In this document: piece after piece, positions 1 through 19,697 of the stretch
How the letters are laid out: the number at the start of each line of letters is the position of its first letter
Position numbering within the stretch: position 1 is the first letter of the stretch
From: Cordia subcordata
Taxonomy: Eukaryota; Streptophyta; Magnoliopsida; Boraginales; Cordiaceae
Assembly (NCBI GenBank): GCA_028554755.1
Contig: JAPTOF010000005.1
Location: 8,627,501-8,691,500, forward strand
Length of the DNA stretch: 64,000 nucleotides
Reading direction: 5' to 3'
Made by a program: the position numbers and the translations under genes
Notes under the pieces: model-generated
Database searches by the model: none
What the model saw: the letters and a program-made list of their open reading frames with translations, nothing else
What the model was told of the DNA's origin: nothing

Positions 1-1610
1 ATTTTTTACCCATATCAACTCACAAGTGGCTATTGCCATAGCTTGATATTCTGATTCAGCACTTGAACGGGCCACTACATCTTGTTTCTTACTCTTCCAG
101 GAAACAAGATTTCCTTCGACAAACACACAGAAACCAGAGGTGGACCTTCTATCAGTCGGACTACCTGCCCAATCGCCGAGTACCCAACAACCTCCATGTG
201 CCCATGGTGACTATACAGCAAGCTTTTCCCAGGTGAGCCTTTAATATACCGTAAGATTCGAATAACTGCTTCCCAATGTCTTTCTCATGGAGAGTTCAGA
301 AACTGACTGACAACACTTACTGCAAAAGAGATATCCGGTCGAGTAACTGTAAGGTAATTGAGTTTTCCAACTAACCTTCTGTATCTCTCCGGATTTGATA
401 TCAACTCCCCTTCATCTGGAAGAAGCTTCACATTTGGGTCCATAGGTGAGTCACAAGGTCGCGCACCAAGTAACCCTGCCTCACTCAACGTATCTAATGC
501 ATATTTACGTTGGGTAATAAATACCCCTTGCTTCGACTGTGCAACCTCAATACCCAAGAAATAGTGAAGCGGCCCTAGGTCTTTGGTTTGGAATTGCTGA
601 TGAAGAAAAGCCTTCAACTCATCAATCTCGTTGCTATCATCACCTGTTATCACAATATCAGCTACATACACAATTAAAAGAAGCCGTTTACCGGATGAGC
701 ATTGATAGAACACCGAATGGTCCACGTTACAACGAGTCATGCCAAATTCCAGAACTGCAGTACTAAAGCGTCCAAACCATGCCCTTGGAGATGGCTTGAG
801 ACCATATAGGGCCTTCTTTAAACGACATGCCTTCTGAGACTCCTCCTGAGCAACAAACCCTGGCGGTTGCTCTATATGCACTTCCTCATCAATATCACCA
901 TTTAGGAAAGCATTCTTGATATCCAACTGATGAAGTGACCAATGGTAAATAGCTGCCAAGGAAAGGAAAATACGAACAGAGGACATCTTAGCAACGGGAG
1001 AAAATGTGTCACTATAATCAAGACCATAAACCTGTGTGTATCCCTTGGCCATAAGTCGAGCCTTCAAACGATCCATCTGACCATGTGGTGAGACCTTCAC
1101 TGTATAGACCCATCGACAACCAACAGAGGACTTGCCGGGTGGCAAATCAACTAACTCCCAAGTTCCATTATGATGTAACGCAGACATTTCTTCAATCATA
1201 GCAGCCCGCCAACCAGGATGAGAACAAGCCTCTGCCATAGACTTAGGAATGGAAACAGAAGAAAGAGAGGCAACAAAGGATACATATGAAGGAGACAAAG
1301 AATCGTAAGACACAAAGTTAGATATATGGTGCTTAGTAATGCAAGAACGAGTACCTTTACGAAGAGTAATGGGCATGTCAAGATCAGACGATTGAGCAGA
1401 AACTGGATCTGAAGGCAGCGAATCAGAGGATACCAGGGCAGGTAGCAACGGACGTGATTGGCGTGAATAAACCCGGAGGTTCGGTCTATCTAGACGTACA
1501 GTGGGAGGCAGTGGTGAAGTAGCATCAGGAGTGGATATGAGGTCTGAAGTAGGAGAAGGGGCCAAATGTGCATCGAAGGTGGGTACTAGAAGTGGTAAAG
1601 ACTCAACCAC
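1..1610 (-). pseudogene. copia reverse transcriptase and RNase H remnant
   Basis: The RT domain shows the usual copia blocks (KARLMAKGYTQ, LDIKNAFLNGD, ALYGLKPSPRAW, FLGIEVA) in one 441-residue frame from 1610. The invariant catalytic box reads YVADI, with GCT (Ala) at 660-662 where Asp is required. A TGA at 285-287 interrupts the domain. Beyond it the frame shifts again near 180, after which RNase H-type motifs (RRSTSGFC, NLVSWKSKKQ, SSAESEYQAMA) run to the window edge. Three independent defects make this copy dead. Confidence 0.9.
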
Positions 1611-1682
1611 AGTATCAGAAGTGGTGGTAGAAGGGAAAAAGGAAGTGTGTTCAAAGAAGGTAACATCAGCTGATACAAACCA

Positions 1683-3009
1683 TCACTGTAACTCAGGAGA
1701 GTAACAACAGTAACCCTTTTGATGCTGAGAGTACCCAAGAAACACACACTTGATAAATCGAGGGCCTAACTTGTCTACCCCAGGGGAGAGATTGTGGACA
1801 AAGCAGACGCATCCAAAAACCCGAGGAGGGAGCATGTAAATAGCATCTCGAGGGTACAAAATAGAGAATGGTATTTGATCGTGTAACACAGAGGATGGCA
1901 TACGGTTGATAAGATAACACGATGTTAGGACCGCATCATCCCAAAAACGAAGAGGTATATGTCTATGGAGAAGAAGAGTACGAGCCGTCTCAATGAGATG
2001 GCGATTCTTCCTTTCAGCAACCCCATTTTGTTGTGGAGTATGCGAACAAGATGACTGGTGAAAAATGCCATGAGAAGATAGAAATGAAGAAAAATAAGAA
2101 GAAAAGTATTCCTTCGCATTGTCACTGCGAAGAACCTGAATAGAAACCCCAAAATTGCATGTGAATTTCAGCATAAAACTTGGTAAAAATAGAAAACACC
2201 TCAGAACGTTCTTTCGTTAAAAACAACCATATCATACGGGAATAATCATCAATAAATGTAACAAAATAACGAAATCCAGATTTGGAAGTAGTTTGACATG
2301 GTCCCCAAATATCAGAATGAACAAGAGCAAAGGGGGTAGTAGCCCGTTTATTGACTCGATTAATGAAAGAACTACGACTATGCTTGCTTAACTGATAGGA
2401 CTCACAAGACAATTCTTTGACTGATCCTAAACTAGGAACCATTTTCTTGAGATAAGGCAGGGAAGGATGACCAAGACGAGAGTGGACTTGTTTTGGTGAG
2501 GGGCCAATAACACATGTGGTAGATTGAGGAACATCAAGATGGTAGAGTCCTCGCTCCTTACGCCCGGTACCAATCTTCGTGCCGGTCTTCAGATCCTGGA
2601 TGGACACAAAGTCAGCAGTAAATGTCACAGAACAGTTAAGTAGTTTGGTAAGCTGACTAATAGATAAAAGGTTGAAAGGGAATTTCGGAAGATACAAAAC
2701 AGATGAGAGGGGAAGATTAGATGTAGGATGGGTAATAACAATTCCACGAGCAGAGGTAGATGACCCATCTGCAAGTGTGACATGTGAAAACATACCGGGC
2801 TTAAAATCAGAGAGTAAACGAACATTACCACAGATATGATCAGATGCACCAGAATCAAGAATCCAAGGACCGAGGTCAGGTACAGTATGAGTCATAAGAG
2901 TTGTGGATAGACTAGCCTGGGCAAAAGAGGCGGTTGAAGTGGGATACATAGCTTGTTTAAATGCCTTATATTGTAGGAACTCGGAATATTCATCCCCTGT
3001 AATAGTCAC
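1683..3009 (-). pseudogene. copia protease and integrase remnant
   Basis: The protease active site ILDSGASDH is intact near 2865-2840. A GAG-pre-integrase segment with HSRLGH follows, then the integrase core with the catalytic aspartates in HSDIWGP and RSDNAKEY and the glutamate in QQNGVAERKN (D,D,E complete). A frameshift near 2150 splits the core in two. The reading ends at a TGA at 1683-1685; the frame beyond continues as recognisable copia protein, so this is a nonsense change and not a natural terminus. Confidence 0.88.
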
Positions 3010-3959
3010 CGAAGTAGGAGTTGCAGAAGCAGAAGACTCGACAGAATTTGTCTGGACTGTATTGGCAACCTGAGAAGGACGACCATGAAGAGTCCAATAA
3101 TTCTCTCGAACATGACCAAGTTTATTGCAGTAACTACAATGAGGGCGCTGGCCATTTGAGCGACCTCCCCTCGTCCAGAAGTACCACGACCTCTACCGCG
3201 ACCCCCACGATCAAAGTTATCATCATGGGTCGATGTAGGAGCAACCAAGGCAGATTGATCATCTTGCGAACCAGAAATCAAGGAGTGAGAATGAGCACGC
3301 TGTACTCGAGCATAAGCATCATCTAGAGTTGGCAAGGTAGAGCTAGATAGCAATTGAGAACGTACAGCAGCATATTGAGGATGAAGTCCGTATAACCAGA
3401 AGATCAAGCACAAATTATCCCATTGTTGTGCTATCTCAATGGGATCAGTACTGAGCGGAAAAAGGTTACGGAATTCAATCATGGAATTGTAAAACCGGCT
3501 GTAATAATTTGTCAACTCCATATCTGCCTGGGCCCGCAACATATCAGACACAACATCAAACGCTCGAGTAACTTGATGAGAATATCGTACTTTAGCAGAA
3601 GTCTAGATAGATTTACAGGTTTGGCAATTCCGAAAGCATGTTTGAATGGAATCTTCCATGGATTGCCAGAGCAAACTCACCAACTGGGCATCGACACGAC
3701 GCCAGGTACGAGAGTCAGCCGTAGATAAATCAAACGGGCAATCAGAGGATAGATGGTCTTCTAATCCTTGCCCAAGAAACCAAATGTTGACAGCCACAGA
3801 CCATGACGAGTAATTTTTGCTATTCAATTTAATTGTAGTGACAGTAGAAGTACCAGAAAATGAGGGTACAACAACTGATGAAGTATCAATAACTTGCGTT
3901 CTTGAGGACTCAGCATGAGTCTCTGTTTTCTCAGTAGAAATAGATTCCGTGATAACCAA
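3006..3959 (-). pseudogene. copia gag remnant
   Basis: Translation from the ATG at 3959 gives a copia gag N-terminus (LNSKNYSSW and W-rich segments typical of the UBN2/gag-polypeptide family). It stops at a TAG near 3603 where the protein similarity clearly continues. The frame resumes through 3551-3170 with an RGGRGRGRG basic stretch and then shifts frame. The zinc knuckle that follows reads CSYCNKLGH but has Tyr where the final Cys of CX2CX4HX4C belongs, so RNA binding is probably lost as well. Confidence 0.85.
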
Positions 3960-4502
3960 AAAACTGAATTAAATGTGCAGCAACCTACACTATAACAATG
4001 ACACTCCCACAAGCTAAGGTAATAATGAAGAGATCAGAAGAAAATTAATTCTGCAATTTTTTTTTTTTGTCTCTGTTTTTTTTTGGTTTAAAACTCAACA
4101 ATCCTGTTGATCATAAATAAGCATGATCGAGCAAAAATTTTGCGAAACCAACTAGGCAGCGGAGATGGGCAGACCATTCTGGTCGGAGATGGTGGCTGGC
4201 TGGAGCTCCGGCGACGGCGCGTGGAGGAGCGTGGCGGGGTGTCGCGGCGCGTGGCGGGTCTGCCGGCGACGGGAAAAAGACGTCCAAGGTCGCCTCAGCA
4301 AGATAAAGCTACTGGTGGGTTCAGATTTGAGGAAAGATGATTGGATGATAGCAAATCGGAGATGGCATCTAGGGTTAGGGTTTTGATATGATTTTTCCAG
4401 CGAGATTCAGGCCCGGCGCCGGCTCTTCCTAGGTCGCCTAACCACAATGAAGCTGCTGGTAGTGGTATTTTGTAGTGGGTTATATTATTTTAGGGTTAGG
4501 GT
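3960..4502 (-). other. Untranslated leader of the left copia element with a GC-rich block
   Basis: This is the stretch between the primer binding site and gag. About 4185-4290 is strongly GC- and CpG-rich, in sharp contrast to its AT-rich surroundings. Short ORFs on the plus strand here are open only because of base composition and look like no known protein. The block may be captured host DNA or a structured leader; the sequence alone does not decide. Confidence 0.5.
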
Positions 4503-4516
4503 TGGCTCTGATACTA
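4503..4516 (-). other. Primer binding site (initiator Met-tRNA)
   Basis: The reverse complement reads TAGTATCAGAGCCA, matching the conserved plant tRNA-iMet primer binding site TGGTATCAGAGC with one change. It lies immediately inside the LTR end, as expected. Confidence 0.85.
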
Positions 4517-4687
4517 TGTTAATAAGAAAGAGACATAAAGATAAAGAGAATGGTTTAAAGGCTTCGTACCTTTTAGAATACTAGCCTATTCTATTTATAA
4601 GATTATGAAAACCAAAAAATATGATATTTCTTCCAATGTGAGAGAGAGACTTATTATAATAATATACTACCTAACTCATACTTAACA
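4517..4687 (-). repeat. 5' LTR (171 bp) of the left copia element
   Basis: The segment is bounded by the inverted repeat TGTTAA...TTAACA and directly abuts the primer binding site, which fixes the inner boundary. On the minus strand it holds a TATA-like CTTATAAATAG near 4596-4606, a plausible retroelement promoter. 171 bp is short for a copia LTR. The partner LTR is outside the window, so neither target duplication nor LTR divergence can be read. Confidence 0.85.
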
Positions 4688-4946
4688 ATTGCCATGGTCC
4701 AACATTGGACATAATTGGAAGTATGGTCTAAGAAAATCTAGTAATCATGGTAGGTTTACGGTTGTCGCTATTGACTGTATGGGGAGTTTTATTTGACCTT
4801 TCAGTGTAATTTAGATAGAATAAACAGATACCTAATAGCAGAAATTAAGTTGCCACTAAGATTATCCACTCATGATCATATGTGTGGAATAACAATTTAG
4901 GCAGCATGAGCTTAGATTATTAACTTGACTCTGCTTCTTGATATAG
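4688..4946 (+). other. Presumed intron remainder between the copia LTR and the WD-40 exon
   Basis: These 259 bp lie between the LTR end and an acceptor site (GATATAG) used by the WD-40 exon. No coding similarity was seen. They are read as the 3' part of the intron that received the copia insertion. Confidence 0.5.
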
Positions 4947-6829
4947 GCATAAAGACCTTGTGTGTGAATCCTTGCTCACAATTGCTGTTTTCTGGGTCAA
5001 CTGCTGGGCATGTATCTTGTTGGGACTTAAGGTATGCACTCCTATTCAAGCCATGCATAAGATGTTTTTGTCTTCATCAGTTTCAAAATTTTGAGTGATT
5101 TTAGCTCTCTTGTGGTTATTCTATCTCATATCACAAGCATAAGATGTTAGCTCTCTTGTAGTTTTCAGGCCATGATTAAGATGTTTTTGTTTTCATCATT
5201 TTCAAAATTTTCAGTGATTTGGCTTTCCTCTGGTTATTCTATCTCATACACAAGAAGTCAGTTGTAGAATGTACGTGCAATGAATTCGTGTGTCAATATG
5301 TCTCCAGTTAAGAATTTTCAAGAAGTGAAATTAATTGTACTTCTCAATAAGGTATATCTTTTCTTATTTTTTAGGGTTTTCTCTGGCATGGGATCCTAAA
5401 CAGATTCAGTCCATTTTTCAAGTTCACCTATTCCATTTCATGCATCCTAGAATCTCTTTTATCTCCCAGAAGAAAGGGTTAGGATTGCTGCTTGAGTTAG
5501 CTTTTAATAATGATGAAGTTGTCCTTTGAGGAAAGTTCAGGTATCTACTTTTTTGGAACTAGTACTACCATAAATTGGTGACTCAAAAATTCTAACATGG
5601 TAAACATTTCGTAGAAGTTCATTTTCAGAGAAAGTGGATCTCTATTAGAATTATTGGCAACTCTTTTTACATACTTTATGAGAAGGATCTAGAAAAGGGA
5701 AAAATGAAATAGATAAGTTAGTATGAGATTTTGGGCAACTGCCAAGTTAACAGATTGAATTATTATTAGGTTATACAACATATGCAATACTAGTGGTAAA
5801 TGTATTTGCCAAGCATTATGAGTGTGTGGGTCACATTTGATAAATCTTCTCTTTTGTTCATTTGAAGACACATGCATGTTGGGAACATGTCCAACATATT
5901 TCCTACACAATCAATCTGTGGGGTTCTTTGTGGTTTAGCATCATTCGTAGCATGTTTACAGATTCTACTTCTACTAAACCCAAAGCATATCAGTGATCAG
6001 TTGGGCTCCGTTAGAGGTTTCAAATTGGTTACATATCCTTGTGTCAAAACCTTGAAAATGTGTGACGATGTATTTATTAATTTCTCCTTCGATGGGGACT
6101 CTATAATCACTATGGATGGCATTGACCCCGGTTGTTGTCACTGACAAATTAATTAGAGTGGGAGATGGTGTGCAAGGTGTTGAATTACTTTGGTTAGGGA
6201 TGCTTTCAAGAAGTTATATCATTAGTACATCGGCAGCTTGCTTTACAGTTAATGAATATTTGTCCTCTTATTTTTGTGGCTTTACCGAATGGTGTTCTTT
6301 AGTGGCCAATCACTTTTTATTGATATGCACATAAATTTTGTGACATGGTGAGTGAATCTAAATGCAATCTGGGAAATACTGTTCTTGGAGCTTTCTTTGA
6401 CTTTGACTTGTGGAAGTTCCAAGTACTACGAGGAAGCAACCATATTCTCTGCTATTGCGCAGGACATTGAAAAGTCTATGGGAAACACGAGTGAGCCCCA
6501 ACGTTATCTATTCCATGCATCACCTACGCAATGACACGTCGACATTAGTTGCCGGCGGAATTGATGGAGTGCTAAGAATCGTCGATCAAGACAGCGGAGA
6601 AGTGCTTTCGAGATGCATCATGGATGAAAGTGGGCCTGTTCCATACAGGTCAACTGACAAGTATGGAGTCATTGAGAGAAGGAAAGCAACGAGGCTTTCT
6701 GAAGATGCCCGCATTGACCTCATGCCTAAGGCTTCTAGACCTCCCATCACATGTTTGGCCGTTGGAATGCAGAAGATTATTACAACACACAATGATAAAT
6801 ATATCAGGGTATGGAGATTCAACACATGA
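4947..6829 (+). CDS. Last two exons of an F-box/WD-40 repeat protein (partial gene)
   Basis: Two exons join in frame. Exon 4947-5031 follows an AG and ends AG|GTATGC; it encodes a WD repeat with FSGSTAGHVSCWDL. Exon 6463-6829 follows TTGCGCAG and starts RTLKSLWETRVSPN; it carries a second WD-like repeat (LVAGGIDGVLRIVD) and a final one (ITCLAVGMQKIITTHNDKY) ending VWRFNT and TGA. The intervening intron is 1431 bp. The C-terminus resembles, from memory, the Arabidopsis F-box/WD-40 protein At3g52030, a probable SCF substrate receptor; the F-box itself is not in the window. No stop or frameshift occurs in either exon and the splice junctions keep phase, so this may be a working gene. The upstream exons would have to lie left of base 1, beyond the retrotransposon. 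Confidence 0.72.
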
Positions 6830-7698
6830 GGATAAAGCATTCCCAACCTGTTATTGTATTTCATCTCACTTCATTCTTCAGTCTTTTTTTTTTTTTTTTT
6901 CCTTTTTTCCCTTCAAGATATGAGTTGCACTTTAGGTGTAGGGACGACAAAATGACTCCATCCCGCCCTGTCCCGCATGACTTCACTGGGATAGGACAAC
7001 TAATTGTTATATTGTTGTATATTTTTATTACAAAAGCCTCAAGTAAATGAAGATTCCTTTGGTTTTGTAGTAAAGTTTGCTTTATTTCATCATTAATGTT
7101 GTTTTCTATGTACTATTGTATTTTTTTGACAGGTGGAATGTTAATTTAATATTTGATAGTATTTTTTTTTAAGCATTTTCATTTTATTTTAGGATTATTT
7201 TTTGACAGTTGAGGGTTTTATCCTAATTTTATCTCGTCGTTTTATCTCGTTGACCATCTTGATTGGTGCTTCATAATGAAGCCTCGACCATATTGGGCAT
7301 GGTAATAGAAGTTTACTTTTTTGCTTTTGGTTTGAAACAAAAGAATATATATATATTTTTTTATAACGGAGGAAGCCAACTGAGCGGAGTCCGACCACCG
7401 GAAACCGGCGGAGCCCGACCACTAGTTGGAAAACCTTCGGGTACATGAACTACCTCACAAGACCCATGCATTGGGTAAGACTGGCAAAGCTAGGTGGGTT
7501 GCCCCAAGGAATGCTAGCAGCAAGAATTGAATATTTTATACAAACATCAATACAAGTACAAGAAATAAAAACATTAACATAAATACAAGAAAATTAAACT
7601 CATGAACAACATAACACAGTTTTAAGAACAGAATACAAGTTCCATGGACAAGTGCTGAGTTAGGAAGACTCCAGCACATCTACCTCTGGGCAGGTTTA
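6830..7698. other. Intergenic spacer after the WD-40 gene
   Basis: The segment contains the presumptive 3' UTR of the WD-40 gene (T-rich, with a 16-T run near 6885-6900) and otherwise AT-rich sequence. Short ORFs here resemble nothing recognisable. No RNA gene was seen. Confidence 0.5.
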
Positions 7699-7925
7699 GG
7701 GTTTGTTTAGATTGCTTTTTTTTTTAAAAGTTTTTTTTTAACAACTTTTGAAAAATAATTTTTTTTTAGAAGTTGAAAATTCATACTTCTAAAAAAAGTT
7801 GTATTTGAGCTTTTTCAGAGTTTCAGCTTTTTTGGAAGTCAAATTAAATAGTTATTACAAATTTAATGTAATTTTTTCAGAAAAAAAATATTTTTTCTTG
7901 AAAAAAAATCAATCCAAACAGTCCC
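7699..7925. mobile_element. Tourist-like MITE (227 bp)
   Basis: The ends are imperfect inverted repeats, GGGTTTGTTTAGATTG at the left and CAATCCAAACAGTCCC at the right, flanked on both sides by TTA. The interior is A/T-run-rich and can fold back. TTA/TAA duplications with GGGC-type ends point to PIF/Harbinger (Tourist) MITEs. Relatives lie at 10782, 43893, 47961 and 54024. Confidence 0.75.
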
Positions 7926-8676
7926 TTAATGGTGTCTATTGAGCTGGGCTGATTTTGGGCTTTATGCAAATTCCAAGTCCGGGAAGTAATATTAACTTAT
8001 TTAAAATGTTGGGCTTAAGCCCGGTCTGTATAGTTAAAAGTAAGGTCGATTCCATGTAAAGTTCTAATTTTCCTTTTTCTTTTTTCCCCTTATAACCCAT
8101 CTCCCTATAACTCAACCCTGATTTTCAAGAATTTTTATTCAGCAATGATCATCCTGATCACACGTAAAGATGCCTACAGTTCTACAACCCTGATCACATA
8201 CAACAAGATAAACATTTGTTTCTAAATAAATTAAAAAATAAATTGTCCTTTTTTGCACATTAAAAATAAATGCTCCTTACTCTTATTACTTTTTAATTTT
8301 AAAAGAAATACATTATAGTTTGAAAGACAGCTATAATAATAACAAAATCATAACGTTTTGGCACCTTCTCTTGACTAGGAAAGTTATGGGGGGGAAAAAA
8401 GAAAAACAAAAGGACAAGACGAAAAAGAACGAATCAAATAACTTTAAATCTAAATAGTGAATCCACCATGGAATTTACATCGAATTTTGGAACTATTCCA
8501 AATTATTTACCAAATAAAATTGGAGATCGATTGGAACCTAGAAAATGAAGGAAAATGTGCTATATTTTCTTTTCTTTTCTTTTCTTTTTCCCCTCTCTTA
8601 TTTTTCTGATATTCTGGTGAAATTATCATCGACGAAAGAATTTAATTTTTTTATTTTTTTATTTTCTTTTTCTTTT
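7926..8676. other. Intergenic spacer, including the 3' flank of the carboxypeptidase-like gene
   Basis: AT-rich sequence with T-rich and CTTTT runs near 8560-8680 just downstream (minus strand) of the serine carboxypeptidase-like stop codon. It probably holds that gene's 3' UTR. No other gene or RNA was recognised. Confidence 0.5.
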
Positions 8677-17125
<8,449 letters not shown>

Positions 17126-17199
17126 TGGCTTTTTCTTCGTTTTTGCTTATTCGATATTCAAAGTATGTGTGTGAAAGAGAGGAGCCGGAGCAGGGTGTG

Positions 17200-17203
17200 C
17201 ATA

Positions 17204-17250
<47 letters not shown>
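17200..17250. promoter_or_regulatory. TA-rich microsatellite in the presumed core promoter of the SCPL gene
   Basis: A run of about 50 bp of TATA/TATG units lies 75-125 bp upstream of the SCPL start codon at 17125. It offers many overlapping TATA-box matches where a core promoter would be expected. It is the best candidate for the TATA region, but the start site cannot be read from sequence. ORFs across it on either strand encode only Tyr/Ile repeats and are rejected. Confidence 0.45.
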
Positions 17251-17280
17251 GATGATATCATCTTGCTTTGGACAATTTAA

Positions 17281-18100
17281 ATAATGTCCTTATCATACTT
17301 TTAATATATGGTATCTTACTTGACGTTAGACTAATAATACATTGTATGACGTTAATCAGAGAGTGATTCCTTACCATATTATTTACAAATTTTAAGGAAA
17401 ATATCTATATATTTATTCATTGCATTTAACACCTTCCTTTTTGTATAGGTGTGAGTAATTTAATAATGAGTGACAGTAAAACTCTAACCTGTCACCTAAG
17501 CTATGATACAATTATAATTTATCACTTCATAAATGCTCATAAAGAAGATATTGATGTATGTATCACCTAGAATAATAACGTCCTTATTGTACTTTTAATA
17601 TGGTATCTTACTTCAATGTTAGAATAATCCATTGTATTGTATGTCATTAATCATAGAGCGGTAAGTTACCATATTATTTAAAAATTTAAGCTCATAAAGA
17701 AGATATTGATATATTTATTTATTTGTGGTGTTTAACACCTTCCTTTATATATAGGCAAGATTTGTTTAAAGTTTTATACGTGATTTTAGATGACAGTGGG
17801 ACTCCAACCCATCACTTGAGCTATGATATTAATTTTAAGTGGATGACAGTAAAACTCCAATGGAGTGCCTGAGCTATGATACCACTATAGTTTATAATAT
17901 TTTTAAGTAGATAATAGTAAGACTTCACGTGTGGATAACTTATAATATTTTGAAGTGGATGATAGTAAGACTCCAATCCAAACCTGACCTATGATTCCAT
18001 TGTAAGTTATTACCTCGTTTAAATGGAACTATAATACTATTATAAGTTATTACTTCATCTAAATACTCGTTAAAAAATATTGAAGAGAGGCGATATTAAT
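17281..18100. repeat. Diverged tandem repeats upstream of the SCPL gene
   Basis: Two copies of a unit of about 294 bp begin ATAATGTCCTTAT (17282) and ATAACGTCCTTAT (17575) and share long segments (CTTTTAATATGGTATCTTAC, CATAAAGAAGATATTGAT, TTTAACACCTTCCTTT). They are followed by several degenerate copies of GATGACAGTAAAACTCCAA...GAGCTATGAT between 17790 and 18000. No coding potential was seen. Confidence 0.65.
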
Positions 18101-18301
18101 GTATGTATTTAACGTGTTTAACAAAAAGCAAGGGATTGATTGATCATTTTGGTCACTAGATTTTCATACAAAGTGTTTCATGTGTTCACGTTTTATGCTT
18201 ATAAATTATTCTGGATGTTCGTTACACCAAGAACATGGTGTAACGTGGATTGATTGGGTGGAATTTGTTGTTTTATATTTGTATTGAACTTTCTCTGTTT
18301 A

Positions 18302-18323
18302 CATATATAATATATGTATATAT

Positions 18324-18363
<40 letters not shown>
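18302..18363. repeat. TA/CATA microsatellite
   Basis: A 62-bp imperfect TA/TACA repeat. It explains the Tyr/Ile-rich ORFs that cross it. Confidence 0.9.
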
Positions 18364-19179
18364 CATGCATGGTATTTGTACAAATGTTGTACTGGAGAAA
18401 AAGGTCAGAATATGGGGCCTCTTACGAATAATTTATTCCACTATGGACGATTATGAGTGCACATGTTATGATTGCTTTTCTGTTTTTGCTATTCAAATAT
18501 CTGAAACTATTTATGAAAAGGGAGCAACAGTAGTAAACATTGAATACTGCATCCATCTAGAAAGACAATGCGTGCGTGGCACGGGAACATTCAGGGCGGT
18601 CCCTTAAGTACATTATTCTGACCTTGACCAGAAAAAAAGAGGGAAAAAAATACATTATTCAAACACAAAAGAGCTAATTAAATAACTTCATTAACAATAG
18701 AATCAATTAGGGATGGTCCTCTCTACAAAATTAAGGTTTTCGTACAGTTAATTCAAAGTGGTCTCAACCCTTCATCGAATTATCCGTGTATTAGGGTTTT
18801 GTAGAGATATCTTCTCATAAATATAACTACGGTTTCTTTTGCTAGCTCCAATTCAAAATCTAATCCTTTTCCATTTTAAATATTTTGTGCACCAAATTTT
18901 GATTTTTTTTTTGATAAAAGACCTAAGACCGTTATGAGAAAATCTTTTAGAGAAGAGTATATTCTTTTATCCTTCTCTAACAAAGAATTCAATTTTTCCA
19001 AAATTTCAATAATTGTTCCAAAACCAAATAGTCAAATTATCCCATTAGTCTCAAGTCTAATGTAATTTAGAGATACTCTAACTCAAACCCAAAAAAAAAA
19101 AAAAAATTCCTATTTCGATCCATGGCATCAAGGAGATGTTATTGTCACTCTATCATGATCTCATGATGATTATCCAGAG
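18364..19179. other. Intergenic, nothing recognised
   Basis: AT-rich sequence with short A-runs (for example 19088-19105). No gene, RNA or clear repeat boundary was found. Confidence 0.4.
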
Positions 19180-19697
19180 CACCGATTCAGTTATAACCGA
19201 ATAACCGAACCAGACTTAACTGACATACAAATTTTGGTTTGGTTATTTTTGGGTTCGATTCTATTTCAGTCATTAAAAATTAAAAAAAATCAATTTTTGG
19301 TTCGGTTTCGGTTATTTCTCTAAAATTTTAATTAACAAGCAAATAGTTACTTTTTCATTAAAAATTTTTATATAGTTATTATTTTTCAAGTTTGCATTTA
19401 TATATATATAAGTTTATATGATTCTTATATGCATAATGTAAATTTTGATGATAGATATTGGAATTTGATTATTACAATTATAAAGGAATTTAGTTTTTTG
19501 AATTAGTTTTGAATAATGTATGAAATAATTCAATTTCGGTTATAACCGAAACCAAACTGAAAAAATTCAGTTAAATAATTTTAGTTATTAATATAATTTG
19601 GTTTGGTTCTAGTTATTAATTTTTAAAATTTTGAAAATTCAGTCATTAAAATTCGTTTTTTTTTTTGGTTCAGTTAAATCGAATGCTCACCCCTAAA
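19180..19697. repeat. Decayed AACCGAA-type repeat, probably hAT-derived
   Basis: The stretch is full of CGGTT/AACCG words (TTATAACCGAA, TTGGTTCGGTTTCGG, CGGTTATAACCGAAACC) and its right end reads GCTCACCCCTA. This is the TAGGGGTGAGC end of the repeat type that also bounds the nest at 23848-40094. The left end is not clear and no target duplication was identified. Confidence 0.5.

Larger units (their letters stand above)
1..4687 (-). mobile_element. Decayed Ty1/copia LTR retrotransposon, 3' end beyond the window
   Basis: Read on the minus strand the order is 5' LTR (4687-4517), primer binding site, leader, gag, protease, integrase, reverse transcriptase and the start of RNase H, which is Ty1/copia order (integrase before RT). 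The 3' LTR and right-hand target duplication lie left of base 1. The coding part is broken by at least three in-frame stops (near 3603, 1683 and 285) and by frameshifts (near 3170, 2150 and 180), and the RT active site is altered, so the copy cannot be autonomous. It lies antisense to the F-box/WD-40 exons just to its right. No lineage is assigned. Confidence 0.93.

Noticed and set aside
5335..6334. Several plus-strand ORFs between the WD-40 exons
   Set aside because: They lie within the intron between two exons that join perfectly in frame, and none shows WD-repeat or other recognisable motifs.
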